Of a stretch of 64,000 nucleotides of DNA, positions 9,204 through 17,861 are shown piece after piece (the first letter of the stretch is position 1; the number at the start of each line of letters is the position of its first letter). The stretch comes from Selenomonas sp. WCT3. Its GTDB lineage: Bacteria > Bacillota > Negativicutes > Selenomonadales > Selenomonadaceae. Both the position numbers and the translations under genes were made by a program. The DNA is taken from NCBI GenBank assembly GCA_900100835.1, contig FNCM01000004.1:178703-242702 (forward strand). The letters are read 5' to 3'. Below the pieces are notes generated by a model, which did not search any database, had not been told where the DNA came from, and was given only the letters and a program-made list of their open reading frames with translations.

Positions 9204-9896
9204 ATGGCGGGCGAATTAATAAAAGCAAGGGAAGTCTTAAAGATTGGCCAGCGCGTAGAGTTTTATGTCGAAGACAGTGAGGAACGCTATGCAAGCCGAA
9301 TTGAAGAACTAACAGAAGATGAGCTTATCGTGGCAATGCCTATGAGTATCAAACGTGTGCCGATTATCCCACGGACTGGTGAGAAGCTCTATGCATTGGC
9401 GGTAGGGCGGCAATGCCGTTATCGCTTTTTCACTACCTTCCATAATACAGACCGCATGGATGCGCGGATTCCGGTATGGCATATTTCCTGGCCGGAACAG
9501 GTAGAGCGTTATCAAAATCGTGAGTTTGTCCGGGTGAAGGTAAATCTTTTAGTTGGGGTGCGGCTCATTGAGGGGGATGGCACGATTAAGCCGACTGTGA
9601 CGGCAAAAATTGTCGATCTCAGTGGCAATGGCATTTGTTTTGCGCTGGACCACCCAGTGGTGCCAGGAACGAAGGCCGCTTTATCGCTAGAGGGCATTCC
9701 TGGCGTGGGACCGGTTGAACAAATGAGTTTGGTAGCTCGGTGCACGCCGATTTCCCGTGAGGACGGTACAACGGTCTATCATATCGGGGCATCTTTCCAA
9801 CATCTTTCTCGTGAAGTGAGCAATAAGCTCGTTCACTATTTATTTGATGTTCAGCGGAAAAAAATCGCTAAGGGCATCAAAATGGATGACGAATGA
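9204..9896 (+). CDS. PilZ-domain c-di-GMP effector, YcgR/YpfA-like flagellar brake
   Basis: A 230-residue protein with an N-terminal YcgR-like beta-barrel domain (about 1-95) and a C-terminal PilZ domain. The c-di-GMP binding residues are visible as RxxxR at 106-110 (R106, R110) and DxSxxG at 138-143. YcgR-type proteins slow the motor or bias switching when c-di-GMP is high. The gene sits between flhG and cheB, so the brake would be made together with the export and chemotaxis parts. A diguanylate cyclase is encoded at 20638-22392. The ligand is inferred from the motifs. Confidence 0.88.
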   Translation: MAGELIKAREVLKIGQRVEFYVEDSEERYASRIEELTEDELIVAMPMSIKRVPIIPRTGEKLYALAVGRQCRYRFFTTFHNTDRMDARIPVWHISWPEQVERYQNREFVRVKVNLLVGVRLIEGDGTIKPTVTAKIVDLSGNGICFALDHPVVPGTKAALSLEGIPGVGPVEQMSLVARCTPISREDGTTVYHIGASFQHLSREVSNKLVHYLFDVQRKKIAKGIKMDDE

Positions 9897-9921
9897 TGAA
9901 CCACTAAATGGGGTGATCAGA

Positions 9922-11133
9922 ATGATTCGTGTCTTAATTGCTGATGATTCAGCATTCATGCGCCAAGTCTTAGCCGATTTATTTCGGAAACAGCCGGATT
10001 TTGAGGTGCTGGGAACGGCAATGAACGGCAAGGAGGCAGTCAGCAAGGTAAAGCAGCTAAAACCGGATTTATTGACCTTGGATGTCAATATGCCGGTAAT
10101 GGATGGGCTGGAGGCGTTGTCAATCATTATGGAAGAGTGCCCCATCCCAGTGGTTATGCTCAGCAGCCTGACGCAAAAGGGAACGGACGCGACCGTCCGG
10201 GCTTTGGGTTCAGGAGCTGTTGACTTTATCAGCAAAGCTGGAGGTTCGATTTCGCGAATCGACAGCATTGAGCAGGAAATCCTGCAAAAATGCCGTGCGG
10301 CTGCCAAGGCGCGCGTGCAGAAAACAGCTTTAGTTACCAAAAAGACAGATGGGGCAGCTGGGCATCCAGGTACCCCGGTAATGAAGCGGGTGGAGATGCC
10401 AAAGCGCCAAGGGCTGAAACTGGGAGGGACACCTTCTGCCGAGCCAGTAGCGCAGAAACCCGTTTTTGGCAGCAAGAGAAACAATCCCCTCTTGCAAGGC
10501 CGAAGCAGTGTACCAGCTTCTATTGGGAAACCTACTCCCATGGTGGTGGGAAACCTTGGGCGCTGCAATAAGCTGGTAGTGATTGGGACATCTACTGGTG
10601 GCCCGCAGGCACTACAAAATGTAATCACGCGGCTGCCGGGAAATCTTCCCTGTGGGGTCGTGATTGTCCAGCATATGCCAGCTGGATTTACCAAGGCATT
10701 GGCTGACCGGTTGGATTCAATTGCTCAGATTTCGGTTAAGGAAGCTGAGGATGGAGAGGAAATCCGGGCAGGTCATGTATATATTGCGCCGGGAGATTTT
10801 CATTTGCGGGTCAAGGACGATGGCGGGATACGTAGAATCAAGTTGAGTCAGGAAGCGCGTGTGGGAAATCATCGCCCAGCGGTAAATGTAATGTACGATT
10901 CGGTAGCACCGTTAGGCCGCAAGCTCATAGCGGTCATTATGACAGGTATGGGCTCGGATGGTTGTGAGGGCATGAAGAAAATCAAGGCTTCAGGAGGCTA
11001 CAGTATCGCGCAGGACGAACCAACCTGTGTGGTCTATGGTATGCCCAAGGCGGTGGTTGACGCTGGACTGGCTGATGAGGTCCGCCCATTGCAGGATATT
11101 GCCGGGGCAATCGTCGAGGCTGTAAAGAGATAG
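9922..11133 (+). CDS. cheB: Chemotaxis methylesterase/deamidase CheB
   Basis: Receiver domain (1-120, phosphoacceptor D54) followed by the CheB methylesterase domain (about 215-403) with catalytic S224 in GTSTGGP, H251 and D346. CheB removes methyl groups from receptor glutamates and can deamidate them, giving adaptation. An in-frame ATG at 9844 lies inside the PilZ gene; the ATG at 9922 gives the standard MIRVLIADDSAFMR receiver start, so I use it. The protein is 403 residues, longer than the usual ~350, because the inter-domain linker is about 90 residues, basic and Pro-rich. No cheR is visible in the window. Confidence 0.94.
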   Translation: MIRVLIADDSAFMRQVLADLFRKQPDFEVLGTAMNGKEAVSKVKQLKPDLLTLDVNMPVMDGLEALSIIMEECPIPVVMLSSLTQKGTDATVRALGSGAVDFISKAGGSISRIDSIEQEILQKCRAAAKARVQKTALVTKKTDGAAGHPGTPVMKRVEMPKRQGLKLGGTPSAEPVAQKPVFGSKRNNPLLQGRSSVPASIGKPTPMVVGNLGRCNKLVVIGTSTGGPQALQNVITRLPGNLPCGVVIVQHMPAGFTKALADRLDSIAQISVKEAEDGEEIRAGHVYIAPGDFHLRVKDDGGIRRIKLSQEARVGNHRPAVNVMYDSVAPLGRKLIAVIMTGMGSDGCEGMKKIKASGGYSIAQDEPTCVVYGMPKAVVDAGLADEVRPLQDIAGAIVEAVKR

Positions 11134-11155
11134 AAAGGATATAGGGGGAATACAA

Positions 11156-13210
11156 ATGGAAACAAATCAGTATATGGAAATGTTTTTGGATGAATCACAT
11201 GAACATTTACAGTCTTTGAATGAAGGCTTGCTGAGTTTGGAAGAAAATTCAGAGGATGTATCAGTTGTCAATGATATTTTCCGTAATGCACATACGCTAA
11301 AAGGTATGTCGGCAACTATGGGATACAATAAAATTGCCGAACTTACCCATGAAATGGAAGATGTTCTTGATCTGATTCGCAAAGAGCAGTTAAAGCTGGA
11401 TGAGGACATCATTGATACATTGTTTAAATGTTTGGATTCCCTGGAACAGATGATTAACAGCGTTGCGGATGGTGAATCGGAGGATGTTGTCGATGTTTCC
11501 GATTTGGTGGCAAAACTCAGTGCTATCTCCAAAGGAGAGCCAGCACCGGCAGCTGCATCAGCAGCACCGGCTGCCGCTGAAAAAACGGCAGCAGCGCCGA
11601 GTGCGGGAATTGAGCTAACCGACGTAGACCGCGACGTGCTGCGTCAGGCTAAGGAAGGTGGCTTGCTGGGGATTCATGTACAGGTTACCCTGTCGGAAAC
11701 CTGCCTGTTGAAATCAGCACGCTCCTATATGGTTATGAATGCTCTCGATGAGCTCGGTGATGTAATCAAATCCGATCCGCCGGCAGAAGCTTTGGAACAG
11801 GAAAAATTTGATCATTCCTTTGATGTATTGGTGGTAACGGCTTCTGACACCAAGGCAGTTGAGGAAGCTTTGAGCAGCATTTCGGAAATTGACAAGCTGG
11901 TTGTTGAGCTCATTGATCCGGATGCACCAGCTGCAGCAAAACCAGCAGCTGAGGAGAAGAAGGCAGCTCCGGCGCCGGCTCCAGCAGCTGCACCAGCTGC
12001 TGCAAAAACGGCAGCAGCCAAGAAAGCACCGGCAAAACCGGCGGCACCGAAAAAAGCGCATCAGAGTCAGTCCGTTCGCGTTGATATCGACAAACTCGAT
12101 ACGCTGATGAACCTCATGGGTGAGCTGGTTATCAATAAAGTACGTCTGGAGCAGATTGGTCAGACTCATCGCTTGGCAGAACTTACGGAAACCTTGGAGC
12201 AGATGGACCGCGTAACCACGGACTTGCAGAACATCGTCATGAAGGTCCGCATGGTCCCGGTTAGTGCAGTCTTTAACCGTTTCCCGCGTATGGTACGCGA
12301 TGTATCGAAGGAACTCAACAAAGAAATCAATCTTACCATCGAAGGTGAGGAGACAGAGCTTGACCGTACGGTTATCGACGAAATCGGCGATCCGATCATG
12401 CATTTGCTGCGCAACTCTCTTGACCATGGTGTTGAGCATCCGGATGAGCGTGAAGCCAAAGGCAAACCGCGTACTGGTGAGGTCGGACTCATTGCTCGTC
12501 ATGAAGGTAACAACGTGGTTATCATGGTTACCGACGATGGTGCAGGTATTCCGGCTGAGAAGATTCGTAAAAAAGCAGTTGAGAAGGGCATGATTACCCA
12601 GGAAGAGGCTGACAAGCTTGATGATGCAGATGCAGTTCGCCTGATTTTCCTGCCAGGTTTCTCAACGGCAGAGCAAATTACGGATATTTCCGGCCGTGGC
12701 GTAGGGATGGACGTTGTTCGCAGCAAGATTGAATCCCTTTCGGGACATGTCGATGTTGAGACGAAGGTCGATGAAGGTTCGGTATTCAAGATTAAACTGC
12801 CGCTGACGCTGGCTATCATCCAGGCTATGCTGGTTAAAGTACAGGAAGAGATGTATGCAATTCCTCTTGGCTCGATTGATAGTACGATTAACATTCAGCC
12901 AGAGGATATTAAGACGGTAAGGAATAAGGAAGTTATCGTCCTGCGCGGGGAAATCATCCCAATTATCCGCATGGAAGAGACGTTGCAGGTACCGCACGTC
13001 AAGGATTCGGATGAAATTTTTGTCGTAGTTGTCCATGCCGGCGAGGCTAAAGCAGGTATTGTGGTTGACAATCTGATTGGACAGCAAGAAATCGTTATCA
13101 AGACGCTTGGCAACCTGTTTGCAGGTCTCAAGATGTTCTCCGGTGCGACGGTTCTCGGCGATGGCCGTGTGGCTTTGATCCTGGATGTCGCTACGATGAT
13201 GCAGCAGTAA
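11156..13210 (+). CDS. cheA: Chemotaxis sensor histidine kinase CheA
   Basis: A 684-residue kinase with the full P1-P5 layout. P1 is the HPt domain with phospho-accepting H46; P2 lies around 155-250; P3 dimerisation starts at the VRVDIDKLD stretch near 305. P4 is the ATPase with the N-box LLRNSLDHG, G1 DDGAGIP and G2 GRGVGMD; P5 is a CheW-like domain to the end. Two Ala/Pro/Lys-rich linkers flank P2. CheA phosphorylates CheY and CheB in receptor arrays through CheW. No missing catalytic residue is evident. Confidence 0.96.
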   Translation: METNQYMEMFLDESHEHLQSLNEGLLSLEENSEDVSVVNDIFRNAHTLKGMSATMGYNKIAELTHEMEDVLDLIRKEQLKLDEDIIDTLFKCLDSLEQMINSVADGESEDVVDVSDLVAKLSAISKGEPAPAAASAAPAAAEKTAAAPSAGIELTDVDRDVLRQAKEGGLLGIHVQVTLSETCLLKSARSYMVMNALDELGDVIKSDPPAEALEQEKFDHSFDVLVVTASDTKAVEEALSSISEIDKLVVELIDPDAPAAAKPAAEEKKAAPAPAPAAAPAAAKTAAAKKAPAKPAAPKKAHQSQSVRVDIDKLDTLMNLMGELVINKVRLEQIGQTHRLAELTETLEQMDRVTTDLQNIVMKVRMVPVSAVFNRFPRMVRDVSKELNKEINLTIEGEETELDRTVIDEIGDPIMHLLRNSLDHGVEHPDEREAKGKPRTGEVGLIARHEGNNVVIMVTDDGAGIPAEKIRKKAVEKGMITQEEADKLDDADAVRLIFLPGFSTAEQITDISGRGVGMDVVRSKIESLSGHVDVETKVDEGSVFKIKLPLTLAIIQAMLVKVQEEMYAIPLGSIDSTINIQPEDIKTVRNKEVIVLRGEIIPIIRMEETLQVPHVKDSDEIFVVVVHAGEAKAGIVVDNLIGQQEIVIKTLGNLFAGLKMFSGATVLGDGRVALILDVATMMQQ

Positions 13211-13225
13211 GAGGAGGTAGCTGAG

Positions 13226-13693
13226 ATGGCAAATGAAGAGAATATGAATGAGATGGATGAAGGCAGACAGGTAGTAGCCTTCAAACTTCGCGATGAGGAG
13301 TATGGTGTAAGCATCCTGAATGTCCAGGAAATTCGTAACCTCACGGATATTACGCGCGTTCCCTTTTCCGCTGACTTCATCAAAGGTGTTATCAATCTCC
13401 GCGGCTCCGTGCTGCCGGTTATTGATTTGAAGAAACGCCTTGGCTTAGCGGAGACTCCCTATACGGATGATACGCGTATTGTAACCGTGAATATCGATGA
13501 CCTTCATGTGGGAATGCTGGTAGATGCCGTAACGGAAGTTCTGACCATTGACAGTAAGCCGGTAGATACGAAAAAGGCAATCAATGACAAGAGCGGTTCT
13601 CGTTTCCTAAGTGGGATTGGCAATGTTGATGGCCGTCTGATTATCATGCTGAATCTAGAAGAGATTATTGGCAACGTTGGTGACGGCAAATAA
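13226..13693 (+). CDS. cheW: Chemotaxis adaptor CheW
   Basis: A 155-residue CheW domain protein with the pattern FKLRDEEYGVSILNVQEI near the start and the conserved VIDLKKRLGL in the middle. CheW links CheA to chemoreceptors. The first ~12 residues are Glu/Met-rich. A GAGGAGG ribosome site lies before the ATG, 15 bases after cheA. It has no receiver domain, so it is not CheV. Confidence 0.95.
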   Translation: MANEENMNEMDEGRQVVAFKLRDEEYGVSILNVQEIRNLTDITRVPFSADFIKGVINLRGSVLPVIDLKKRLGLAETPYTDDTRIVTVNIDDLHVGMLVDAVTEVLTIDSKPVDTKKAINDKSGSRFLSGIGNVDGRLIIMLNLEEIIGNVGDGK

Positions 13694-13714
13694 TTTGAGT
13701 ATATCAGGGTAATA

Positions 13715-13735
13715 GGGCGTGCCTAGGCACGTCCC
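13715..13735 (+). other. GC-rich hairpin between cheW and cheC
   Basis: A strong inverted repeat (13715-13723 with 13726-13735, one bulged base, about 9 bp) fills the 68-bp cheW-cheC gap. Only a mixed sequence follows, with no T-run, so it is unlikely to be a full terminator. It may protect the upstream mRNA from decay or attenuate transcription into cheC. The function is inference. Confidence 0.45.
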
Positions 13736-13761
13736 ATTCCTGTAAAAAGAGGGGTCCAACT

Positions 13762-14376
13762 ATGACAGATGAATTGAATCTTTCCGCGAACCAGCTTGAC
13801 GCTCTGCGGGAAATCGGCAATGTTGGTGCCGGCAACTCAGCCACGGCTCTGTCGCAGGTAATCAATCGCCGGATTGACATGAATGTGCCGAAAGTGGCGT
13901 TGGTTCCGTTGGAAGCTGTACCAGATCTGGTTGGTGGACCGGATGCTGTAGTTGTTGGTATCTTTTTGCGTGTATACGGTAAAGCACCAAGCAACATCTT
14001 ATTCCTGCTTCCACAGAAAAGTGCTTTCTATCTGGTTGACACGCTCATGGGCAAACCGCATGGCTCAACCACAAGTCTCGATTTTATGGATGAGTCTGCG
14101 CTCATGGAAATCGGCAACATTTTATCCGGTGCCTATCTGAATGCATTTTTCACGTTCACCAAGATTACCATGCTGCCGTCTATTCCCGCCTTGGCAATGG
14201 ATATGGCAGGGGCAATCCTGAATGTTGTATTGGCTCAGTTGGGGCAGATGGGTGACCAGGCTCTGGTTATCGAGACGGAATTCCTTTCCGAGGACGATGG
14301 GATTAATGGTCAGTTCTTCCTGGTTCCGGATCCGGGTTCCCTGAATACGATTATTGACGCGGTGGGAGTTGAGTAA
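13762..14376 (+). CDS. cheC: CheY-P phosphatase CheC
   Basis: A 204-residue protein with the two CheC active-site repeats: E17/N20 in REIGNVGAGN and E116/N119 in MEIGNILSGAY. CheC hydrolyses CheY-P and is stimulated by CheD, whose gene follows. Having both pairs of catalytic residues separates it from CheX. With FliY at the motor, the cell encodes two CheC-family phosphatases and no CheZ in the window. AGAGGGG ribosome site precedes the ATG. Confidence 0.94.
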   Translation: MTDELNLSANQLDALREIGNVGAGNSATALSQVINRRIDMNVPKVALVPLEAVPDLVGGPDAVVVGIFLRVYGKAPSNILFLLPQKSAFYLVDTLMGKPHGSTTSLDFMDESALMEIGNILSGAYLNAFFTFTKITMLPSIPALAMDMAGAILNVVLAQLGQMGDQALVIETEFLSEDDGINGQFFLVPDPGSLNTIIDAVGVE

Positions 14377-14377
14377 A

Positions 14378-14863
14378 ATGGCAGATCTTATCCGAGTCGG
14401 CATGGCTGATTACAAAGTAGGCCAGGCGCCGTCCACAATCATCAGCTATGGTCTCGGCTCCTGTATCGGCATTTCTCTGTATGATCCACAGGCTAAAGTA
14501 GGGGGGCTTCTGCATATCATGCTGCCGGACAGCACACAAGCGCGTCCAACGGATAATCCGGCAAAGTTTGCAGACACGGGACTTCCGCTGATGCTCAAGG
14601 ATGTATTGGCATTAGGAGCATCCCGTTCCCGTTTGGTAGCGAAAATTGCTGGTGGAGCGCAGATGTTTGCTTTTGCGAATGCTACGGATATCATGAGAGT
14701 TGGTGCACGCAATGCCGAAGCCGCCAAGAAAATCCTCAAGGATCTCAATATCCGGTTGATTGCTGAGGATACAGGAGGTACTTATGGACGCACGGTTTCC
14801 ATCAATATGGAAGACGGTGTCTATAAGGTCAAGACCATTGATAAAGGTGAAAAAGAAATTTAA
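14378..14863 (+). CDS. cheD: Chemoreceptor glutamine deamidase CheD
   Basis: A 161-residue CheD with catalytic C29 in GLGSCIG and H46. It deamidates receptor glutamines and binds CheC, increasing its phosphatase activity. An in-frame upstream start at 14354 would lie in cheC; the ATG at 14378 has a GGGAG ribosome site inside the cheC end and starts the usual MADLIRVGMAD sequence. Two bases separate it from the cheC stop, so coupling is likely. Confidence 0.94.
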   Translation: MADLIRVGMADYKVGQAPSTIISYGLGSCIGISLYDPQAKVGGLLHIMLPDSTQARPTDNPAKFADTGLPLMLKDVLALGASRSRLVAKIAGGAQMFAFANATDIMRVGARNAEAAKKILKDLNIRLIAEDTGGTYGRTVSINMEDGVYKVKTIDKGEKEI

Positions 14864-14894
14864 TCATGTTTATGCAATTAGTAGGTGAAGCAGC

Positions 14895-15290
14895 TTGTTC
14901 AAATTAGGTATGTCGTTAGTTTTTGCATTTATTTCCGCTATGGTTATTGCTTTGGCGGGATTAGTCAGTGACGTACGCCTGATGACGGTGCTGCTACGCA
15001 GTCTGGTAGGCTTTCTGGTTGCTGGTGCCGTCGTCTGGTTGGTGGCTTTTGTTTTAGAAGCTAAAGAACTGGTAGGCTTTGATAAAAATCTGGAGCTCAT
15101 GGAAAATCCGGAAGGAGAAGAACCAAAGAGTCCGGAGGAATACGAAGCTGAGGATGAAGCGGCGGCAGCAGAGGCAGCAGAGGCAGAAGCCCCGTCGGCG
15201 GAAATGCAAACAAGTGATGAAGATAATGCGGATTTTCAGCCGCTGACATCAAATAACCTCAAACATATGGAGGCGCCATCGGATAATTGA
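14895..15290 (+). CDS. Unknown two-helix membrane protein of the flagellar operon
   Basis: I do not recognise the family. The 131-residue product starts at TTG with an AGGTGA ribosome site six bases upstream. It has two hydrophobic helices at about residues 2-22 and 33-55, separated by a short basic loop (SDVRLMTVLLRS), then an acidic tail rich in Glu, Ala and Ser. Both ends of the membrane part would face the same side, leaving a long acidic extension of about 70 residues. It sits between cheD and the flagellar sigma factor in a continuous operon, so a role in motility is likely but not shown. Confidence 0.65.
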   Translation: MFKLGMSLVFAFISAMVIALAGLVSDVRLMTVLLRSLVGFLVAGAVVWLVAFVLEAKELVGFDKNLELMENPEGEEPKSPEEYEAEDEAAAAEAAEAEAPSAEMQTSDEDNADFQPLTSNNLKHMEAPSDN

Positions 15291-15360
15291 TGGCGCAGCT
15301 CCTGTTCTCAATCAATAAACATCGAATCGGAATTACTTAGGATGGGAGGAGGTCGTTCCA

Positions 15361-16128
15361 ATGGATTCTAGGGGACAGAACCAAGATGAAAATTTGGCCG
15401 ATATTACTTCCCTTTGGCATAGTTATTTGGACAATAAATCAATCGAGCTTCGCAACCAGTTGGCAGAGCATTATCTTCCACTGGTAAAGATGGTGGCAGG
15501 GCGTCTGGCAATCAGTCTTCCGTCCCATGTGGATCGGGACGATTTGCTATCAAGTGGATTTTTTGGTTTGCTTGATGCAATCGACCGTTATGACATGGAG
15601 CGGAAAAACAAGTTTGAGACCTACGCTGGTGTTCGAATCCGGGGCGCGATGCTCGATTATTTGCGGTCCAAGGATTGGCTGCCGGTGGCGATACGGCAAA
15701 AAATCCGTCGCTATGAGCAGACGGTTTATGAACTTGAGAATCGTCTGGGACGTCCGGCAAATGATGAGGAGTTAGCGGAAGAACTAGGGGTTAGTGCAAA
15801 AGAATTGCAAAGCCTGGAGAGTCAAATCAGTGTAGCCACTGTGATTCCACTAGATGATTATCTGCGGACAGATACTCCTGCATCAAGTGAGGCAGGTCCG
15901 ACAGAACGGCTGGAAAAGGCCGAACTTAGGGATACTTTGGCAGCGGCGATAGACCGGCTGCCGGAAAAAGAAAAAAAGGTTGTAGCACTTTACTACTACG
16001 AAGAAATGACTTTGAAAGAAATCAGTTTGATCCTTCAATTATCAGAGGCCAGAATATCGCAGCTGCACACAAAAGCAGTTTTTCGTTTACGCGGTTACTT
16101 GGCTCGCATGAAGGCAAGCTTGGTATAG
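15361..16128 (+). CDS. fliA: Flagellar/chemotaxis RNA polymerase sigma factor FliA (SigD/WhiG family)
   Basis: A 255-residue sigma-70 family factor. Region 2 spans about 25-110 with the HVDRDDLLSSGFFGLLDAIDR stretch; region 3 follows; region 4 with a helix-turn-helix lies in the last ~60 residues (EEMTLKEISLILQLSEARIS). Length and sequence fit the FliA/SigD/WhiG group, which directs late flagellar genes. GGGAGGAGG ribosome site precedes the ATG. No FlgM anti-sigma gene is in the window. I found no clear FliA-type promoter in the window's intergenic gaps by eye. Confidence 0.93.
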   Translation: MDSRGQNQDENLADITSLWHSYLDNKSIELRNQLAEHYLPLVKMVAGRLAISLPSHVDRDDLLSSGFFGLLDAIDRYDMERKNKFETYAGVRIRGAMLDYLRSKDWLPVAIRQKIRRYEQTVYELENRLGRPANDEELAEELGVSAKELQSLESQISVATVIPLDDYLRTDTPASSEAGPTERLEKAELRDTLAAAIDRLPEKEKKVVALYYYEEMTLKEISLILQLSEARISQLHTKAVFRLRGYLARMKASLV

Positions 16129-16155
16129 CGATTTTCAGCCTGGGGGGGACGTATC

Positions 16156-17823
16156 ATGGATGACCAGACATTGCGCCCGGCAGTAGGCAGCAAAGAAGCA
16201 GGCTACCTGTGTGAATTTCGGGAAGATGGTGTCTATTTGACGATTTATCCTGATGCTGCTGATGGCCTTTTATTTGAACTTTCGGATATCCGCCAGATTT
16301 TGCACGATAATGGTGTTATCGATTATGATATCATCACGCTTTCACAGATTGTACGAGAGGCTTCAGGAGAGTCGAAAAAATTAGCAGACTGTTATATATC
16401 ATCGGAGGAAGCGGCGAATCTATCGCTTCAGGATGAAGGAATCACTCAGGAAGAGAACGAGGCAGAGGCTGAAGCCGGTCTTATTGTTGATGTCAGCCGG
16501 GACCGCATGACGGTAACCATTCGCTACGACACGAAGATTGGCAAGAGGCTTCCATCCGTTGACACGGTACGGGCTGCGTTGGCCGACCACAATATCGTCT
16601 TTGGCATTGACGATGAAGCGATTCGTGTTGGTGTAGAGAGTTTGAACCCCTTTGTAGCCGCAACGGGGAAACCGCCGAAAAATGGGGAAAATGCCCGGAT
16701 TGAGCGCCATTTCGATTTGGGGGTTAAAGGACGCCCCAAGGTCGACCAATACGATCGGGTTGATTTCAAAGATATGAATCTATTCGTACTGGCTAAGAAA
16801 GGTGACTTGCTGGCGGTGCGTATTCCTCAGACGGAAGGAGAGGCAGGCCGTGATGTTTATGGCATGGAAGTGCCAGCGAAAAACGGCAAGCCAATTCCTA
16901 TCCCCCAGGGGAAGAATACGGAAATTTCCGGTGAGAATGATTTGATTGCCTCTATTGATGGTCAGATTGTGGATAGTGGCAAGAAGATTACTATTGACCC
17001 CCATTTGCTAATTCAAGGCAGTGTTGATGTGGGAACCGGAAATATCGACTTCATGGGCAGTGTAGAAATCAAGGGCAATGTTGAAGCCGGCTTTGTCGTC
17101 AAAGCTACTGGTGACATCGAGATTGGTGGTATGGTCAGTGGCGGTGATGTCGAGGGCCGTAACGTCTATATCCAGGGCGGCGTAAACGGGATGAATCGCG
17201 GAAAAGTCAAGGCTCGGGAGGATGTCCGGGCTGCTTTTGCGGAAAATGCTGTGATAGAAAGTGAGCGGGATATTTATATCCAGGATGTGGCACTTCATTC
17301 CAATATCAGTGCGGGGAAACGTATTTTCCTTGAAGATAAACGCGGGATGATTACAGGCGGCTTGGTGGAGGCTGGCGAAGAGATTCGTTGCAAGATTGTC
17401 GGCAATACGGCATTTGTGGTAACTCGCTTGGCCGTGGGGGTCAATCCGCAGCTGCAAAAGCGCTATCGGGAACTCTGTCAGGAATACAAAGATTCCAAAC
17501 AGCGGCTCAAGCAAATCACCCAGATGCTCAACACCCTGGGGAAGATTGATATTAGCCGCTTGCCTCAGGAGCGCATCAATCAAATCAATGCGTTGACTCG
17601 TTCCCAGTTCCCCTTAGCTGGCAAAATTAAGCGCGATGAAAAAGAGATTTTAGCTATCGAGACAGAACTCAATATGATGCAGAATGGTAAAATTCGCGTC
17701 AGTGATACCGTTTATCCGGGGGTAAGGATATCTATCAATTCAGTTATGATGAATGTACAGTCGGAAATTAAGCGGGCAACCCTGGCGGTGAAAAACGATC
17801 GTGTAGATATTGGGCCCTATTAA
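16156..17823 (+). CDS. FapA family protein (DUF342)
   Basis: A 555-residue protein. The N-terminal part (about 1-170) contains a region like the one named FapA N-terminal. A central repetitive beta-rich part (about 280-430) with many Gly-Asp/Val-Ile repeats (VDVGTGNIDFMG, GNVEAGF, GDIEIGG) suggests a right-handed beta-helix. A C-terminal coiled coil follows (about 435-505). FapA-family proteins often lie in flagellar or surface operons; polymer binding and bactofilin-like roles have been suggested. Its beta-helix is of the same general type as the MinC C-terminus. Function here is not known. Confidence 0.8.
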   Translation: MDDQTLRPAVGSKEAGYLCEFREDGVYLTIYPDAADGLLFELSDIRQILHDNGVIDYDIITLSQIVREASGESKKLADCYISSEEAANLSLQDEGITQEENEAEAEAGLIVDVSRDRMTVTIRYDTKIGKRLPSVDTVRAALADHNIVFGIDDEAIRVGVESLNPFVAATGKPPKNGENARIERHFDLGVKGRPKVDQYDRVDFKDMNLFVLAKKGDLLAVRIPQTEGEAGRDVYGMEVPAKNGKPIPIPQGKNTEISGENDLIASIDGQIVDSGKKITIDPHLLIQGSVDVGTGNIDFMGSVEIKGNVEAGFVVKATGDIEIGGMVSGGDVEGRNVYIQGGVNGMNRGKVKAREDVRAAFAENAVIESERDIYIQDVALHSNISAGKRIFLEDKRGMITGGLVEAGEEIRCKIVGNTAFVVTRLAVGVNPQLQKRYRELCQEYKDSKQRLKQITQMLNTLGKIDISRLPQERINQINALTRSQFPLAGKIKRDEKEILAIETELNMMQNGKIRVSDTVYPGVRISINSVMMNVQSEIKRATLAVKNDRVDIGPY

Positions 17824-17861
17824 GAGATATAAGTGGCGGTATTGAGAAAGAAGGATTCCTC

